A DNA stretch of 64,000 nt from Synechocystis sp. LKSZ1 (GTDB lineage: Bacteria; Cyanobacteriota; Cyanobacteriia; Cyanobacteriales; Microcystaceae): contig NZ_AP031572.1 of NCBI RefSeq assembly GCF_040436315.1, positions 310,001 to 374,000 on the forward strand. The letters are read 5' to 3'. The notes below the pieces were generated by a model. The model did no database searches, was not told where the DNA came from, and was given only the letters and a program-made list of their open reading frames with translations. Shown here piece by piece: positions 18,933-31,000 of this stretch (its first letter is position 1; every line of letters begins with the position of its first letter). The position numbers were made by a program, and so were the translations under genes.

Positions 18933-19463
18933 ATGGTTGGGCCATCTCCCTTTTTGACAGAAGACAATCAGCCGTTAAATCCTGAGCTTCAAGCCCTCCA
19001 ATCCCTGGAAGGGGAACTCCATTTGCGATTCTATTTGCCGTCCCGTGAAGAGTTTGCACTCCCGGCCATTGCGATTCGAGAAGTCATGCAACAGACCCCC
19101 GACCGCATTACCCCCATTCCCAATGCCTCTCCTTTGCTCCTGGGAACTATCAATCTGCGGGGTCAAGTCATTTGGGTTGCAGATCTCGGTCAGTTTCTCG
19201 GCAGCCCCAATGCCCTGAATACAGACCGCAGCGAGATTCCTGTGATTGCCGTGGAAGATCAAGAAACTCTTTTAGGTTTAGCCGTCGAGTCTCTAGGAGA
19301 TATGGAATGGTTAGATGTTGAACATCTACAGTCCGCTACTAATGTACCGGATCACATTGCTCCCTATGTTCAGGGGGAATGGCCACTAGAAGGTGAATCT
19401 CAACGAGTTTTGCGATTACTTGACCACGTGGCGATACTCCGCTCCGCTCGCTGGGCAACCTAG
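18933..19463 (+). CDS. pilI: CheW-like adaptor PilI
   Basis: A 176-residue CheW domain protein that couples chemoreceptors to the CheA kinase. The region from LRFYLPSREEFALPAIAIREVM to LLGTINLRGQVIWVADLGQFLG carries the usual double beta-barrel pattern, including the conserved NLRGQV(I/L) stretch. It lies between the CheY-like and receptor genes on the same strand. Confidence 0.85.
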   Translation: MVGPSPFLTEDNQPLNPELQALQSLEGELHLRFYLPSREEFALPAIAIREVMQQTPDRITPIPNASPLLLGTINLRGQVIWVADLGQFLGSPNALNTDRSEIPVIAVEDQETLLGLAVESLGDMEWLDVEHLQSATNVPDHIAPYVQGEWPLEGESQRVLRLLDHVAILRSARWAT

Positions 19464-19566
19464 GATTCAAGCCCCAGCAGGCTAATTTTCCGAACAAATG
19501 ACTGACGGTTTTTCCTTCTATGCGACTTAACCCATTACTGAACTACTGATTTAGGAGACAGGCACC

Positions 19567-22245
19567 ATGGCATCTGAGAAAGACTATGCAAAGTTATACG
19601 GTCAAGCCTATGCCGCCTACGGCCAAGGAAACTATACCGAAGCCGTCACCTATATTGATGAAATGGCCGAGGCCTTTCCTCAGGATCCCAATGTGTTACT
19701 CCTGCAAGGGCATATTTCCATTGGCCTGGAACACTACGATGTCGCACAACAAAAATACGAGCAGGTACTCCAGCTCTCGGATCGTCAAGATTTAGTGGAA
19801 TGTGCCCAAGCAGCCCTGGCCCAAATTCAAGGGGTTGGGACGGCCAAGACTGGTCAAAGTTTTACCACCATGGGAACTGCTAGTGAAGCCAATGGCATTT
19901 CCTGGAAAGATTCGATTCCTGAAGATTGGGATATGGGCATTGATGACTTGGATTGGGATAGTGCCGTCTTTAGCGATGAGGACTTTGGAGAGCCGACCCT
20001 GGGAAAAACCGGGCCAGAACCATCGGCTACGCCCTTGGGTGAATCCCCTCAGGCCGTAGAAGTGGTTCCCGCCGCGAATCCCTTTACCGCAGACCCCTTT
20101 GAGTCTCAAGCTGGGGATGGAAAAATTGACTGGGACGCCGCTGCGACCATTGATTGGGATTCCGAACTATTTCGTGAAGAAGTAGCAAAAAGTGATGACG
20201 AAGATACCATGTTGCCCGATGTCGGGGCCTCGACCTTTGTGGTTCCCCCCAGTGTGGAACCGTCCCCCGCGTTGAATTTTGCTGAAAGAGGCAATGGACA
20301 AACGCCCTTTGACCTGGCCTCCCCAGGGGCGGAAGCTAGTCCTGCCTACCAGGCCTGGATGGATGATGAAACCGACGAAGACCTCGATTCTCTCCTAGAG
20401 CATGAAAATGTACCAACGGTGCAATCCTCGCCGACCATGGCAGCGGAGGCCCAGAACCTTAACTCGGCTACCCCTGGTTTTGAACCCAGTAATTTTGATG
20501 ACCTGGCGGATTTTGACCTGACGGATCTGGCCCCCGAACTACCGGATTCCTCCCTGTTTACCCAGGCTGGCGCTGCTCTAACGGCCTCCTCTGAACTTCA
20601 GGCTGAGCAGGAAATAGATGCTTCCGCTACGCTAGCCGGTGCTCCCCCGCCAGGCATGGTAACCTGGCTCAAACCTGAAGAAGGAGGAACAAATGATTTT
20701 TCTGGGGCCTCCAGTCGTTTTGTGAAGCCCACGGTTGAAATAGATCCCGGTTGGCTGGGTTGGTTTACCAATGCCCCCCTCAAACGCAAGCAACTCTACC
20801 TGGCCCTAGCAACGGGGCTTGCCTCTGGCCTGGCAGTCATCGTGGTGAACGCGGCCTTGGCCATGGGTCAGGGAAAAACATCCCCCCCTGCGACGCCCCC
20901 CACCCCCGGTAAAACGGCATCGAAACCAGCCGCTAACAGTGCTCCAGCCCCTACTGTGACAGCCCCTTCCCCCTTGGTCGTAGCGGGTCTGACGGGTCTG
21001 GTGACGGCCCTAGCCACGTTTTTGGTTAGTAATCTGCTAGTTCGTCAAGTGAAGCAGACCATCGATGATCTGCAAAACCAGTTTGATGCCATCTACGAAG
21101 GCAACTTTAATGTCCGTGCTAAGGTGCGTTCCGAGGATGAATTAGGCCAATTGGCCCAACGCTTTAACTACATTTCTCAAGTGATTCTGACGGCGACTAG
21201 TGAGGCCCAGGAGCGGGCGGCGGCCACAGAAAAAGCCCGGGAAAAACTCCAGCGCCAAGTCATTCGTCTCCTGGATGATGTGGAGGGGGCCTCTCGGGGA
21301 GACCTGACCGTCCAAGCAGAAGTTACAGCGGATGAACTGGGAGCGGTGGCCGATGCCTTTAACCTGACCATCCAAAATCTGCGGGAGATCGTTCTCCAGG
21401 TGAAAAAGGCCGCCAAACAGGTTAACCGGAACTGTACGGATAGCGAATCCTTTGCCCGCAATAACTCCAGTGATGCGCTGCGAATGGCGGAAGAATTAGC
21501 CGTCACCCTCAATTCGGTACAGTTAATGACGGAATCCATTCAACGGGTTGCTGAAAATGCGCGGGAAGCAGAGGAAGTTGCCCATACCTCTTCCCTAACG
21601 GCACTGAAGGGGGGAGAAGCCGTAGAGCGAACCGTGGGCGGGATTCTGCAAATTCGAGAAACGGTGTCAGAAACGGCCCGCAAGGTTAAACGCCTAGCGG
21701 AAGCCTCCCAGGAAATTTCTAAGATTGTGGCGGTGATTTCTCAAATTGCCTCTCGTACTAATCTCTTGGCATTGAACGCCTCCATCCAGGCGGCGCGAGC
21801 AGGGGAAGCGGGGCGGGGCTTTGCCATCGTGGCAGACGAAGTCCGACAACTTGCAGACCGCTCTGCCAAGTCGCTAAAAGATATTGAACAAATCGTGTTG
21901 CAGATCCAGAGTGAGACTGGCTCGGTAATGACGGCCATGGAAGAAGGGATTCAACAGGTGATCGATGTAACCGATAAATCAGAACAATCCAAGCGAGCGC
22001 TGGAGGACATTATTGAGGTATCGAATCGGATCAATACCCTTGTTCGTTCCATCACTGCCGATACCGTGCGCCAGCAGGAAAACTCCAGTTCCGTTGCCCA
22101 AGTCATGCAGTCCATTGAGCTAACGGCCCAAGAGACCTCCCAGGAATCCCAACGGGTGGCAGGATCTCTGCAAACCCTGGTGTCCATCTCCCGCGATTTA
22201 TTAACCTCTGTGGAACGCTTCCGCCTGGAACAAAGTCTGAAATAA
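19567..22245 (+). CDS. pilJ: Methyl-accepting chemotaxis receptor PilJ
   Basis: An 892-residue receptor with an unusual front: TPR-like helices at 1-95, then an acidic Asp/Glu/Trp-rich low-complexity cytoplasmic segment (about 110-370). Two membrane spans (about 409-432 and 470-492) are separated only by a short Pro/Thr-rich loop, so there is almost no periplasmic sensor domain. Two HAMP units follow (about 490-615). The MCP signalling domain shows the hairpin tip near residue 727 ([18 protein letters not shown]). The kinase CheA is not encoded after it. It probably senses an internal signal or works through a partner in control of type IV pili. Confidence 0.85.
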   Translation: MASEKDYAKLYGQAYAAYGQGNYTEAVTYIDEMAEAFPQDPNVLLLQGHISIGLEHYDVAQQKYEQVLQLSDRQDLVECAQAALAQIQGVGTAKTGQSFTTMGTASEANGISWKDSIPEDWDMGIDDLDWDSAVFSDEDFGEPTLGKTGPEPSATPLGESPQAVEVVPAANPFTADPFESQAGDGKIDWDAAATIDWDSELFREEVAKSDDEDTMLPDVGASTFVVPPSVEPSPALNFAERGNGQTPFDLASPGAEASPAYQAWMDDETDEDLDSLLEHENVPTVQSSPTMAAEAQNLNSATPGFEPSNFDDLADFDLTDLAPELPDSSLFTQAGAALTASSELQAEQEIDASATLAGAPPPGMVTWLKPEEGGTNDFSGASSRFVKPTVEIDPGWLGWFTNAPLKRKQLYLALATGLASGLAVIVVNAALAMGQGKTSPPATPPTPGKTASKPAANSAPAPTVTAPSPLVVAGLTGLVTALATFLVSNLLVRQVKQTIDDLQNQFDAIYEGNFNVRAKVRSEDELGQLAQRFNYISQVILTATSEAQERAAATEKAREKLQRQVIRLLDDVEGASRGDLTVQAEVTADELGAVADAFNLTIQNLREIVLQVKKAAKQVNRNCTDSESFARNNSSDALRMAEELAVTLNSVQLMTESIQRVAENAREAEEVAHTSSLTALKGGEAVERTVGGILQIRETVSETARKVKRLAEASQEISKIVAVISQIASRTNLLALNASIQAARAGEAGRGFAIVADEVRQLADRSAKSLKDIEQIVLQIQSETGSVMTAMEEGIQQVIDVTDKSEQSKRALEDIIEVSNRINTLVRSITADTVRQQENSSSVAQVMQSIELTAQETSQESQRVAGSLQTLVSISRDLLTSVERFRLEQSLK

Positions 22246-22374
22246 GGTAATTTCCTGATTGCGGTATCGCTTCAACTTTTTTGTTGCTTTGACCGAGAGA
22301 CACCTCCCCGAATTCTCCTCTTAACTTCTCTGGGGAAAAGTGGTGGGCCTTGGGGAAATTGCTGGCGTTAGGGT

Positions 22375-23004
22375 GTGAGTGGGGTCATCATGTTGTTACG
22401 GGTTAAGGGTCAACCAATTGCCAAGTCTTGGCCAAAACGACGCCGACACGGGGGACTTAAATTTTTACTCCTTTCACCCCTCTTGGCTTTGGGGCTAGGC
22501 CTGGGCTATCGCCAATGGCAAATTCAGACCACGGAACCCCAAGCGATCTTCGTCCTGGGGGGCCACGAAAGCCGAGAATGGCAAGCGGCTGAGTTGGCCC
22601 GAGAAAAGCCCCATTTACCCATCTGGATTTCCTCAGGAAGTCCAGAGCATTATACGTATCAAATTTTTAGGCGGATGGGCATTGATGGGGGCCGCTTACA
22701 CCTTAATTACCAGGCCCAGGACACCGTCACAAACTTTACGACTCTCGTGGATGACCTCCAAGCCCAGGGTATTCACAGCGTTTACCTCGTGACCTCAGAT
22801 AACCATATGGCTAGAGCTCGGATCGTGGGGGAAATTGTCTTCGGCAGTCGTGGCATTCTTCTCAAGCCCCTGCCGGTGGCGTCCCAAGGCGAACCAGAAA
22901 GTCCCGAAAAACTCGTCCGGGATGGCCTACGAGCCCTCTTGTGGTTAGGAACCGGCAAAACCGGTGCCCATTGGTTACGCCGCGCGGTTTCCCAGCGGCC
23001 CTGA
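22375..23004 (+). CDS. YdcF family (DUF218) membrane-anchored protein
   Basis: A 209-residue protein with a basic N-terminus, one membrane span (about 28-45: LKFLLLSPLLALGLGLGY) and a DUF218/YdcF domain: AIFVLGGH near residue 58, an ISSGSPEH stretch, and the VTSDNHMARA segment typical of the family. Some relatives act in envelope metabolism or vancomycin sensitivity, but the reaction is unknown. It stops 30 bp before the amidase, which suggests co-transcription. Confidence 0.75.
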   Translation: MSGVIMLLRVKGQPIAKSWPKRRRHGGLKFLLLSPLLALGLGLGYRQWQIQTTEPQAIFVLGGHESREWQAAELAREKPHLPIWISSGSPEHYTYQIFRRMGIDGGRLHLNYQAQDTVTNFTTLVDDLQAQGIHSVYLVTSDNHMARARIVGEIVFGSRGILLKPLPVASQGEPESPEKLVRDGLRALLWLGTGKTGAHWLRRAVSQRP

Positions 23005-23034
23005 CACCGCTATCCTTCCCTTTCTTCTTTTGCT

Positions 23035-24429
23035 ATGACCCAGCTTGCCCTCTCCTCCGTTCTAGACTTAGCCCAGGGAATACGCCAAGGGGCATTATCT
23101 CCCCTGGAAGTCACGCAATACTTTCTAGAGCGCATTGAGCGCTATGATGCCCAACTGGGAAGCTTTACCTATGTTGCGGCGGAACAGGCCTTAGCGGAAG
23201 CTCGAACCAAAACCGAACAATGGTCTAAAAATCAGGACTTGCCCCCCTTCTGGGGCGTTCCCATTAGCATCAAGGATTTAAATGCTGTTGCTGGTATGCC
23301 AACGGGCTACGGCGTTCAGGCCCTCCAGCAGCAACCGACTGCCTACGACGATGGCCTGGTGATGCGACTTAAGCAAGCGGGATTTATTATCTTGGGGAAA
23401 ACCGCTACCTCCGAGTTAGGCTCCTTTCCCTACACCGAAACACCCGGTCTTGCACCGGCCCGTAACCCCTGGCATTTAGACTATACCCCCGGTGGCTCTA
23501 GTGGTGGGGCAGCAGCGGCCTTAGCGGCGGGCCTCTGTCCGATAGCCCAGGGGTCAGACGGCGGAGGATCCCTACGAGGGCCGGCCAGTGCCTGTGGCCT
23601 GGTGGGGTTAAAACCCAGTCGAGGCAGGATTTCTAACGCGCCCCTAGGGGATTTTCAGAGTGGCATTGCCAGTCAAGGGGCCTTGACCCGAACCGTGCGA
23701 GAAGCGGCAGCCCTCCTGGATGTGATGGCGGGCTATACCACTGGTGATCCGTACTGGCTGGAGTCTCCGAGTATTCCTTTTGTCCAGGCTTTGCAACAGA
23801 ATGTGCCCCCCCTACGCTTGGCCTACAGTTTTGCCATGGCCCCCTTTTCGCCTCAGGACGGCGTTGGCCAGCAGGCTGTCGAAAAAGCGATGACGGTTTT
23901 TGCCCAACAGGGCCATTCCCTAAAAGCGGCTTGCTTTGAGGCCCAGGGCCTGGTGGAACCCTTTACCCGAATTTGGCAGGCCGGGGTCGGCGCCGCCGGC
24001 ATTCCCTTTGAGCTTTTGAGTCCCGTCAACCGTTGGCTAGGAGAAACCCAGGGAACCGCCGGTGACTATCTCCAGGCCGTGCGTCAGATGCAGATCCTAT
24101 CGCGCCAGATTGTTGCCTTTTTTGACCAGTACGATGCCCTGATTTTGCCAGTGTATCACCATCAACCGATCCGTATTGGCCAATGGGCTGACCTCTCCCC
24201 AGCAGAAACGGTACAGAAAATTATTGAATGGGTGGCCCCCTGTCCGCCGATGAATGCGAGTGGCCTACCGGCTATTACCCTGCCCGTTGGCTTTGATTCC
24301 CAGGGCCTACCCTTTGGGGTACAACTGGTAGGAAAACCCGCAGGTGAGGCTCAACTCCTAGCCCTGGCCCATCAATTGGAAACTAATCTCAGTTTTCCAC
24401 GACAACTACCGCCGCAGTTTTTAGATTAG
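23035..24429 (+). CDS. Amidase (amidase signature family)
   Basis: A 464-residue amidase hydrolysing an unknown amide. The Ser-cisSer-Lys triad is complete: Lys 80 in SIKDLN, cis-Ser 155 in GGSSGG and nucleophile Ser 179 in GSDGGGSLRGP, with the expected 24-residue spacing between the serines. It is related to GatA, but it lacks gatB/gatC neighbours and is more like the free-standing amidases and aryl-acylamidases. Its stop lies just 2 bp before the left attachment repeat of the genomic island. Confidence 0.85.
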   Translation: MTQLALSSVLDLAQGIRQGALSPLEVTQYFLERIERYDAQLGSFTYVAAEQALAEARTKTEQWSKNQDLPPFWGVPISIKDLNAVAGMPTGYGVQALQQQPTAYDDGLVMRLKQAGFIILGKTATSELGSFPYTETPGLAPARNPWHLDYTPGGSSGGAAAALAAGLCPIAQGSDGGGSLRGPASACGLVGLKPSRGRISNAPLGDFQSGIASQGALTRTVREAAALLDVMAGYTTGDPYWLESPSIPFVQALQQNVPPLRLAYSFAMAPFSPQDGVGQQAVEKAMTVFAQQGHSLKAACFEAQGLVEPFTRIWQAGVGAAGIPFELLSPVNRWLGETQGTAGDYLQAVRQMQILSRQIVAFFDQYDALILPVYHHQPIRIGQWADLSPAETVQKIIEWVAPCPPMNASGLPAITLPVGFDSQGLPFGVQLVGKPAGEAQLLALAHQLETNLSFPRQLPPQFLD

Positions 24430-24431
24430 GC

Positions 24432-24476
24432 ACGGGACTGGCCGGAGTCGAACCGGCGGCCTAGCGCTTAGGAGGC
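24432..24476. repeat. Left attachment repeat: 3' part of tRNA-Arg(CCU)
   Basis: These 45 bp are identical to 47117-47161, the 3' part of the intact tRNA-Arg gene from the anticodon region to the discriminator base. There is no 5' tRNA part here, so this copy is not a gene. Two identical partial and complete tRNA ends in the same orientation are the classic mark of a site-specifically integrated element, here 24432-47161. Confidence 0.9.
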
Positions 24477-24505
24477 AGTAAAGTGGCTAGCAAAAGCCTT
24501 ACTGC
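24475..24505 (+). terminator. Hairpin after the amidase, at the left island border
   Basis: GCAGTAA pairs with TTACTGC, and an inner GGCT/AGCC extends the stem with a small bulge. No strong T run follows. It could terminate amidase transcription or be an integrase-related structure; both are inference. Confidence 0.3.
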
Positions 24506-24550
24506 ATAACGATTTGAGGTTTTATTTTATTGAAGGGGTTAATTTTGGGG

Positions 24551-24793
24551 TTAAAATATTGCTATTAAACTACAGTTAACTTGCCATCTGTTAGATTGCG
24601 GTTTTTTACGGTAGTGCTTACCTATCTTCCAGTCAGTTTTAATGCCAGAGATTCTATCAGTTTCAATTCGACTAATTTTCTTGGCTAGGCAACCATAGCT
24701 TGTTCCGAGAATTTTAGCAGCTTGACTTAAACCAACCCAATCGCTTGGAATATCGTCGCCGTTTACTTTGGCAAAGCTCAAGTCTGAAGACAA
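24551..24793 (-). CDS. Small HTH-like protein, possible excisionase
   Basis: An 80-residue protein 75 bp inside the left end of the island. The stretch DWVGLSQAAKILGTSYGCLAKKIS looks like a MerR/excisionase-type winged helix, and the following GKHYRKKP...RWQVN recalls small DNA-binding proteins that accompany integrases. Its place next to an attachment site supports a role as a recombination directionality factor. I cannot prove the family. With the integrase broken, it would now have no partner in this window. Confidence 0.4.
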   Translation of the reverse strand: MSSDLSFAKVNGDDIPSDWVGLSQAAKILGTSYGCLAKKISRIETDRISGIKTDWKIGKHYRKKPQSNRWQVNCSLIAIF

Positions 24794-25055
24794 AGAACTT
24801 CAAGAAGTCATTCTGACATTACAATCATTTCTTCTCCCCCACATGCAAGCGATCTCATACGAGCAAGCATTCAATCTAATCTGGCTTCCATCTGGGTTGT
24901 GGCAACTCAGTAACTAGGTAAAGCGATGATAAGCTTATGAGCTACCATCTAATAGTAATAGTGATCGCACCTTATTTCGCTTAATAGGTTTTAAAATTGT
25001 GATAGGTCATCTATAGTTTGAAGTATGCCAAATCATACTCATTCAAAAAAGCTCT
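24794..25055. other. Intergenic region before the sensor kinase
   Basis: No gene seen in this AT-rich 262-bp stretch. It probably carries the divergent promoters of the small HTH gene and the kinase gene. Confidence 0.3.
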
Positions 25056-28000
25056 ATGATTACCCTACCTGGAATTGCCATCCAAAGCAAAATCTATGAG
25101 AGCTCAGCCTCGGTGGTTTATCGGGGCATCAGAGATGATGGAAGAGAGATCGTTGTAAAAATGCTCAAACAAGACTACCCCTCTCCTCAAGAACTGATCC
25201 GCTACAGGCAGGAATATGATATTATCCGTTCTCTCGATCTGGAAGGAGTGATCAAGGCATATAGTCAGCAGAACTATCAACGTACGCTCGTCATTCTTTT
25301 AGAAGACTTTGGGGGAGAGTCCCTAGATTGGTGGATGCGATCGCATCCAGAGACTTTCTGCCCGATGGACTTATCTACTTTTCTACGTCTTGCCATAGAA
25401 ATCACAGATATTCTGGGCAGAATCCATGCTGCCCATGTCATTCATAAGGATATTAACCCTGGAAATATTGTCCTCAACCTGGATACTGGCGTTGTCAAAA
25501 TTATCGACTTTGGGATTGCAACCCAATTTAGCCGCACGAATCCGACTTTCAAGAGTCCTCATATTTTAGAAGGGACACTTGCCTACCTGTCTCCAGAGCA
25601 AACAGGGCGGATGAACCGATCGCTCGATTACCGCACTGATTTTTACTCGCTTGGTGCTACATTCTACGAATTGCTTACGGGACAAGTGCCGTTTCCCACA
25701 ACAAACATCCTGGAACTCATCCATTGTCATATTGCCAAACAACCTGTACCGCCACATGAACTAAATACAACGGTTCCTAGAACGATTTCGGACATTGTGA
25801 TGAAATTAATGGCGAAAAATGCAGAGGATCGCTATCAGGGTGCCTGGGGCATCAAAGCAGATTTGGAACGCTGCGCTCATGAATTAGAATCAAGCGATCG
25901 CATCGATTCCTTTCAACTTGGATTGCATGATGTTTCTAATCAGTTTCAAATTCCTCAGAAGCTGTATGGACGAGAGGCAGAGATTGCAACATTATTGGCG
26001 GTATTTGAGAGAGTAGTGGGGGGAGACTCGGAGATACGCGGAGGCGAGGAGAGTGACAATATCTCTGCGTCTTCTAAAATGATGTTGGTTTCCGGCTATG
26101 CAGGCATTGGTAAATCAGCATTAGTAAAGGAACTCTATAAGCCCATCACGGCAAAGAGTGGGTATTTTATCACTGGCAAGTTTGACCAATTTCAGCGCAA
26201 CATTCCCTACAGGGCGATCACGGATGCACTGCAAAAATTGGTGCAACAATTACTGAGTGAGCCAGATGAGCAAGTAAAACAGTGGCGATCGCTTCTCCAA
26301 ACTGCCTTGGGAAGCAACGGACAACTCATCGTTGATGTGATTCCCGAAGTAGAACTCATTATCGGCAAACAGTTACCAGTACAAGAGGTGGGAGCCACGG
26401 AAGCTCAAAATCGCTTCAACCGCGTCTTCCAGCAGTTCATCCGAGTATTCTGCTCAAAAGATCGTCCACTCGCGATCTTTCTCGACGACTTACAGTGGGT
26501 AGATTCGGCAACACTCAAATTAATTGAGCTAATCATGCTTGATGAGCAAATCCAATCTTTATTTCTGATTGGAGCCTATCGAGATAATGAAGTAAATCCA
26601 ACGCAACCATTGATGTTAACGCTAGAGCGATTACGAAAACAAGGAGCAGTACTTCAGGAAATTGCTCTAGCACCCTTAACATTGAAACCGGTGAGTCAGT
26701 TGCTTGCTGAAACGCTATATCAAAATTCAGCCACCGTTCGTTCCTTGGCTGAGTTAGTGCTGCGTAAAACTGAAGGTAATCCTTTCTTTGTTAACGAATT
26801 TATGAGATTTATACATAGTGAGAACCTATTGAGCTTTGACGCAGAAAATCTAAGCTGGCAATGGAATATTGACCAAATTCAAGCCCAAGATATCACTGAT
26901 AATGTAGTGGAACTGATGCTCCTCAAGTTAAAGAAGCTGCCAGAGGCAACGCAGCAAATGCTCTGCTTAGCCGCTTGTGTGGGGGCTGAATTTAATTTAG
27001 AGACGTTAGCGATTGTTTGCGAGCAATCTCTTAAAAGCATTTCTCTAGATTTGCTCGTAGCGGTACAAGTTGGATTAATTCAACCCCTGTCAGAATTAGA
27101 CGAAAACTTGTTAGTACAAAAATATAAGTTCTTGCACGATCGCGTGCAGCAAGCTGCCTATGCCTTGATTGATGAAGCACAGAAACAAGTGGTTCACCTC
27201 CAAATTGGTCGCAATCTACTCAAAAAAACGTTGCCAGAGCGGTTGTCAGAGCGGCTGTTTGAAATTGTTGATCATCTTAATCATGGGATTGAGCTTGTTA
27301 CCGATCAAGTAGAACGGGATGCAATTGCCCAGTTGAATCTATTGGCAGGTCAGAAAGCAAAAGGGGCGATTGCTTATAGTACGGCAAGAAACTATTTAGC
27401 TATGGGGAGACAATGGCTAGAAGCCGCTACTTGGTATACAAGTTATCAGTTGACCTTAGCGTTATATGTAGAGACAACAGAAATCGCGTTTCTGTGCGGC
27501 AATTTCGAGGATGTAGAAAGATGGGCAGAAATCGTCCTGCAACATGTTAGAACAGTTCTTGATGGCATAAAAGTTTATAGAGTCAAAATTCAGGCTGATA
27601 TCGCGCAGAACCATCCTCTGCAAGCAGTTGATACGGGATTACAGATTTTACAACAACTGGGAATCAGTTTTCCTAAACAGTCAAGTCTCCCGGACATTTG
27701 TACTGAATTAGACATAATCACATCTCTCTTGAATAAGAAAACAATTGAGGATTTGAGCCGTTTGCCCAACATGACTGAGCCAGAAAAGTTAGCAGCAATG
27801 CAAATCCTATCAGACATCACGATCACTGCTAAATATGCTGCTCCCAACTTACTGCTACTAATCACATCTAAACAAGTCAATTTGTCAATTTTGTATGGTA
27901 ATGCATCTGTGTCGCCCTTTTCCTATACCATTTTTGGATTAATTCTTTGTGGTTTGGTTGGGGACATCGAATCTGGTTATCAGTTTGGACGGCTTGCTCT

Positions 28001-31000
28001 CAGGTTGTTGTCTCGACCGAATACCCATTCACTCAAAGCTAGGACATTGTTCATGGCATATGAACACGTCCTGCACTGGAAAGAGCATATTAAAGAATCA
28101 CTAGAGCCATTGCTAGAAATCTATCAAATTGGACTAGAAACTGGGGATTTAGAATTCGCAGCTTATTGTGCTCATTGCTATTGTTTTCAGCTCTATGTTG
28201 TTGGAAAAGAACTCGCAGAGGTTGAGTACACTATGAAAACCTACAATGCTGCGATTAGTCGAATCAAACAGAAAACAGCACTGACATGGAATCAAACGTT
28301 TCAGCAGGCAATCGCGAATTTGATGGGATATTCAGTTAATCCAATTCGTTTAATTGGTCGATTTTATAATGAAGAGGACGAATTACCAAAACATAAAGTA
28401 GCAAATGATGGAACAGCAATCTTTGATGCCTATTTTAATAAACTTTATCTGTGCTATCTCTTTTCTGAGTATGCTCAGGCAATTGAAAACTCAGATGTAG
28501 CAGAACCTTATTTCATCCCAATTATGGGCACGCCACTTGGCCCTTTATACTATTTCTATGATGCGTTAGCAAGGTTGGCTATATATCCAGGCAGCAGCAC
28601 TGAAGTACAAGCAGAAATCCAAAAAAAAGTTACGGCAAGGCAAGAGAAAATGAAACGCTGGGCAGATTATGCACCAATGAATTATTTGCATAAGTATCAT
28701 TTAGTTGAGGCAGAGAAAGCGCGAGTCTTGGGTCAGTTGTTTGAGGCAGAGGAGTTCTACGAACAAGCGATTCAAGGGGCAAAAGACAATGAATATCTTC
28801 AAGAAGAAGCATTAGCTTATGAATTAGCTGCCAAGTTTTATCTAGACCGGGGTAGGTCAAAGTTTGCTCAAACCTACATGAAAGAAGCTCATTACTGTTA
28901 TGAACGCTGGGGAGCAACTGCGAAGGTTAAAGATCTAGAAACTCGGTACCCACAGTTCTTTCCTCTGTCGTCGGGTGTGAACGCTCCTTCAATCCGCTCC
29001 ACGGCTGGAACCACCCCTAATACCTCACAGGTTGCTTTCGATTTAGCAACTGTGCTAAAGGCATCTCAGGCGATTTCAAGTGAAATCGAGCTAGATCAAT
29101 TGCTTCGTTCCTTGATGGGGATCTTAATCGAGAATGCTGGTGCACAAACGGGCTGTTTAATTCTAGAAAATGCAGGAACATGGACAATCGAAGCTTCTTG
29201 CGAACTCAATGACGGTGAGCATATCTGTGCAGAACAAGTGCTGCAATCGCTTCCAATGACCGATCACTTACCCGAATCGATTATTCAGTATGCGATCCGA
29301 ACACATGAAACCGTCCTCTTAAATGATGCCGCTCGTGAAGGTAATTTCATCCATGATCCCTATATTCAGCGTAATCAAATTCAATCTATCCTATGCTTGC
29401 CACTACTGAATCAAAGTAAGCTCGTTGGCGTTCTATACTTAGAAAATCAATTAACAACTGGAGCTTTTACACCGGAGCGATCGCAAGTTCTGAATCTACT
29501 CTTGACTCAGGCAGCGATCTCAATTGAAAATGCTAGGATCTATTCAAAACTTCAAAAGAGCAAAAGCCAATTGACGCAATTTCTAGAAGCAATTCCAGTT
29601 GGTGTTGCAGTTGTCGATAAATTGGGTCACCCTTATTATTTCAACCAACGAGCAACTCAGCTATTGGCTAAAGATATAGATCCTTCTCTGACGCTCGATG
29701 ATCTTACAGAGGTTTATCAAGCTTATCTAGCTGGAACTAATCAAAAATATCCAACTGAGAGAATGCCAATTATCCGGGCGTTAACGGGCGAACATACTAC
29801 AGTTGATGATATAGAAATTCACCGCAACAACGCCATAATTCCCATTGAGGCATGGGGAACTCCAGTATTTGATGAACAGGGTAATGTGATTTATGCGATC
29901 GCCGCCTTTCAAGACATCACAGAACGGAAACAAGCAGAACACCTCTTAGCAAATTACAACCGCACTTTGGAACAGGAGGTTGCGGAACGAACAGCGGCGT
30001 TACAGCAAAGCGAAGCAGAACTGAGCGCTCGTGAGCAAGAATTACGGCTCATTACAGACGCTCTCCCGGTTGGTATTGGTTACATTGATGCCAAGCAACG
30101 CCACCGCTTTGTCAACCGTACCTATGAGATTTGGCGCAACTGTAGCCGAGATGAAATTTTAGGCAAGTCGATTCGTGAACTGGTAGATCATACATCGTAT
30201 CAAATAATAGAACCTTACATTAACCAGGCGCTAAGGGGAGAAACAACCACGTTTGAAGCAGAAATGCCTCTGCCAGCAGGCAAAAAGTACTTGAGTGTAA
30301 CCTTAATTCCTGATTTCGATGCAAATGCTCAAGTCATTGGATTTTATGCTTTAAACACAGACATCAGCGATCGCAAACGTGCTGAAAAAACCTCAATTCT
30401 GGAAGAGCGCAACCGCATGGCACGAGAAATTCACGATACGCTAGCCCAAGCGTTTACTGGAATCCTACTGCATATTGGAGCAGCAACAGAGCAGGTTACA
30501 AAGAACCCAGAGAAGGCACAGGCACATATGGAAACAATCGATGAATTGGCACGCACTGGACTGGCTGAAGCTCGGCGATCGGTGACCACTCTCCGACCGA
30601 AACTGTTAGAGGAGGGAGACTTATATCGTGCCCTCAATCATCTAACTGCTCAAATGAATTCTTCTACAAATACTCATATCACCTGTGAAATCATCGGTGT
30701 CATCTATGCTTTATCACCCGATGTTGAAAATAACCTATTACGCATTGGACAAGAAGCATTAACGAATGCCATAAAATATGCTCACGCTACCACAATTCAC
30801 GTTGAATTAGTCTATGAGGAGTCGCAGTGTCTTTTACAGATTAAAGATGATGGAAAGGGATTTGAAGTTGACCAAGTATACCCAACCAAGGGATTTGGTT
30901 TATTGGGGATGAGCGAACGGGTCGAACAGATTGGAGGTGAGTTAATCATCCGCAGTCAGCCTGATCGCGGTACAGAGATTATCGTAATCGTGAACCGAGA

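Noticed and set aside
24432-24476. Second tRNA-Arg gene
   Set aside because: Only the 3' part is present; acceptor 5' strand and D arm are missing, so it is an attachment-site copy.
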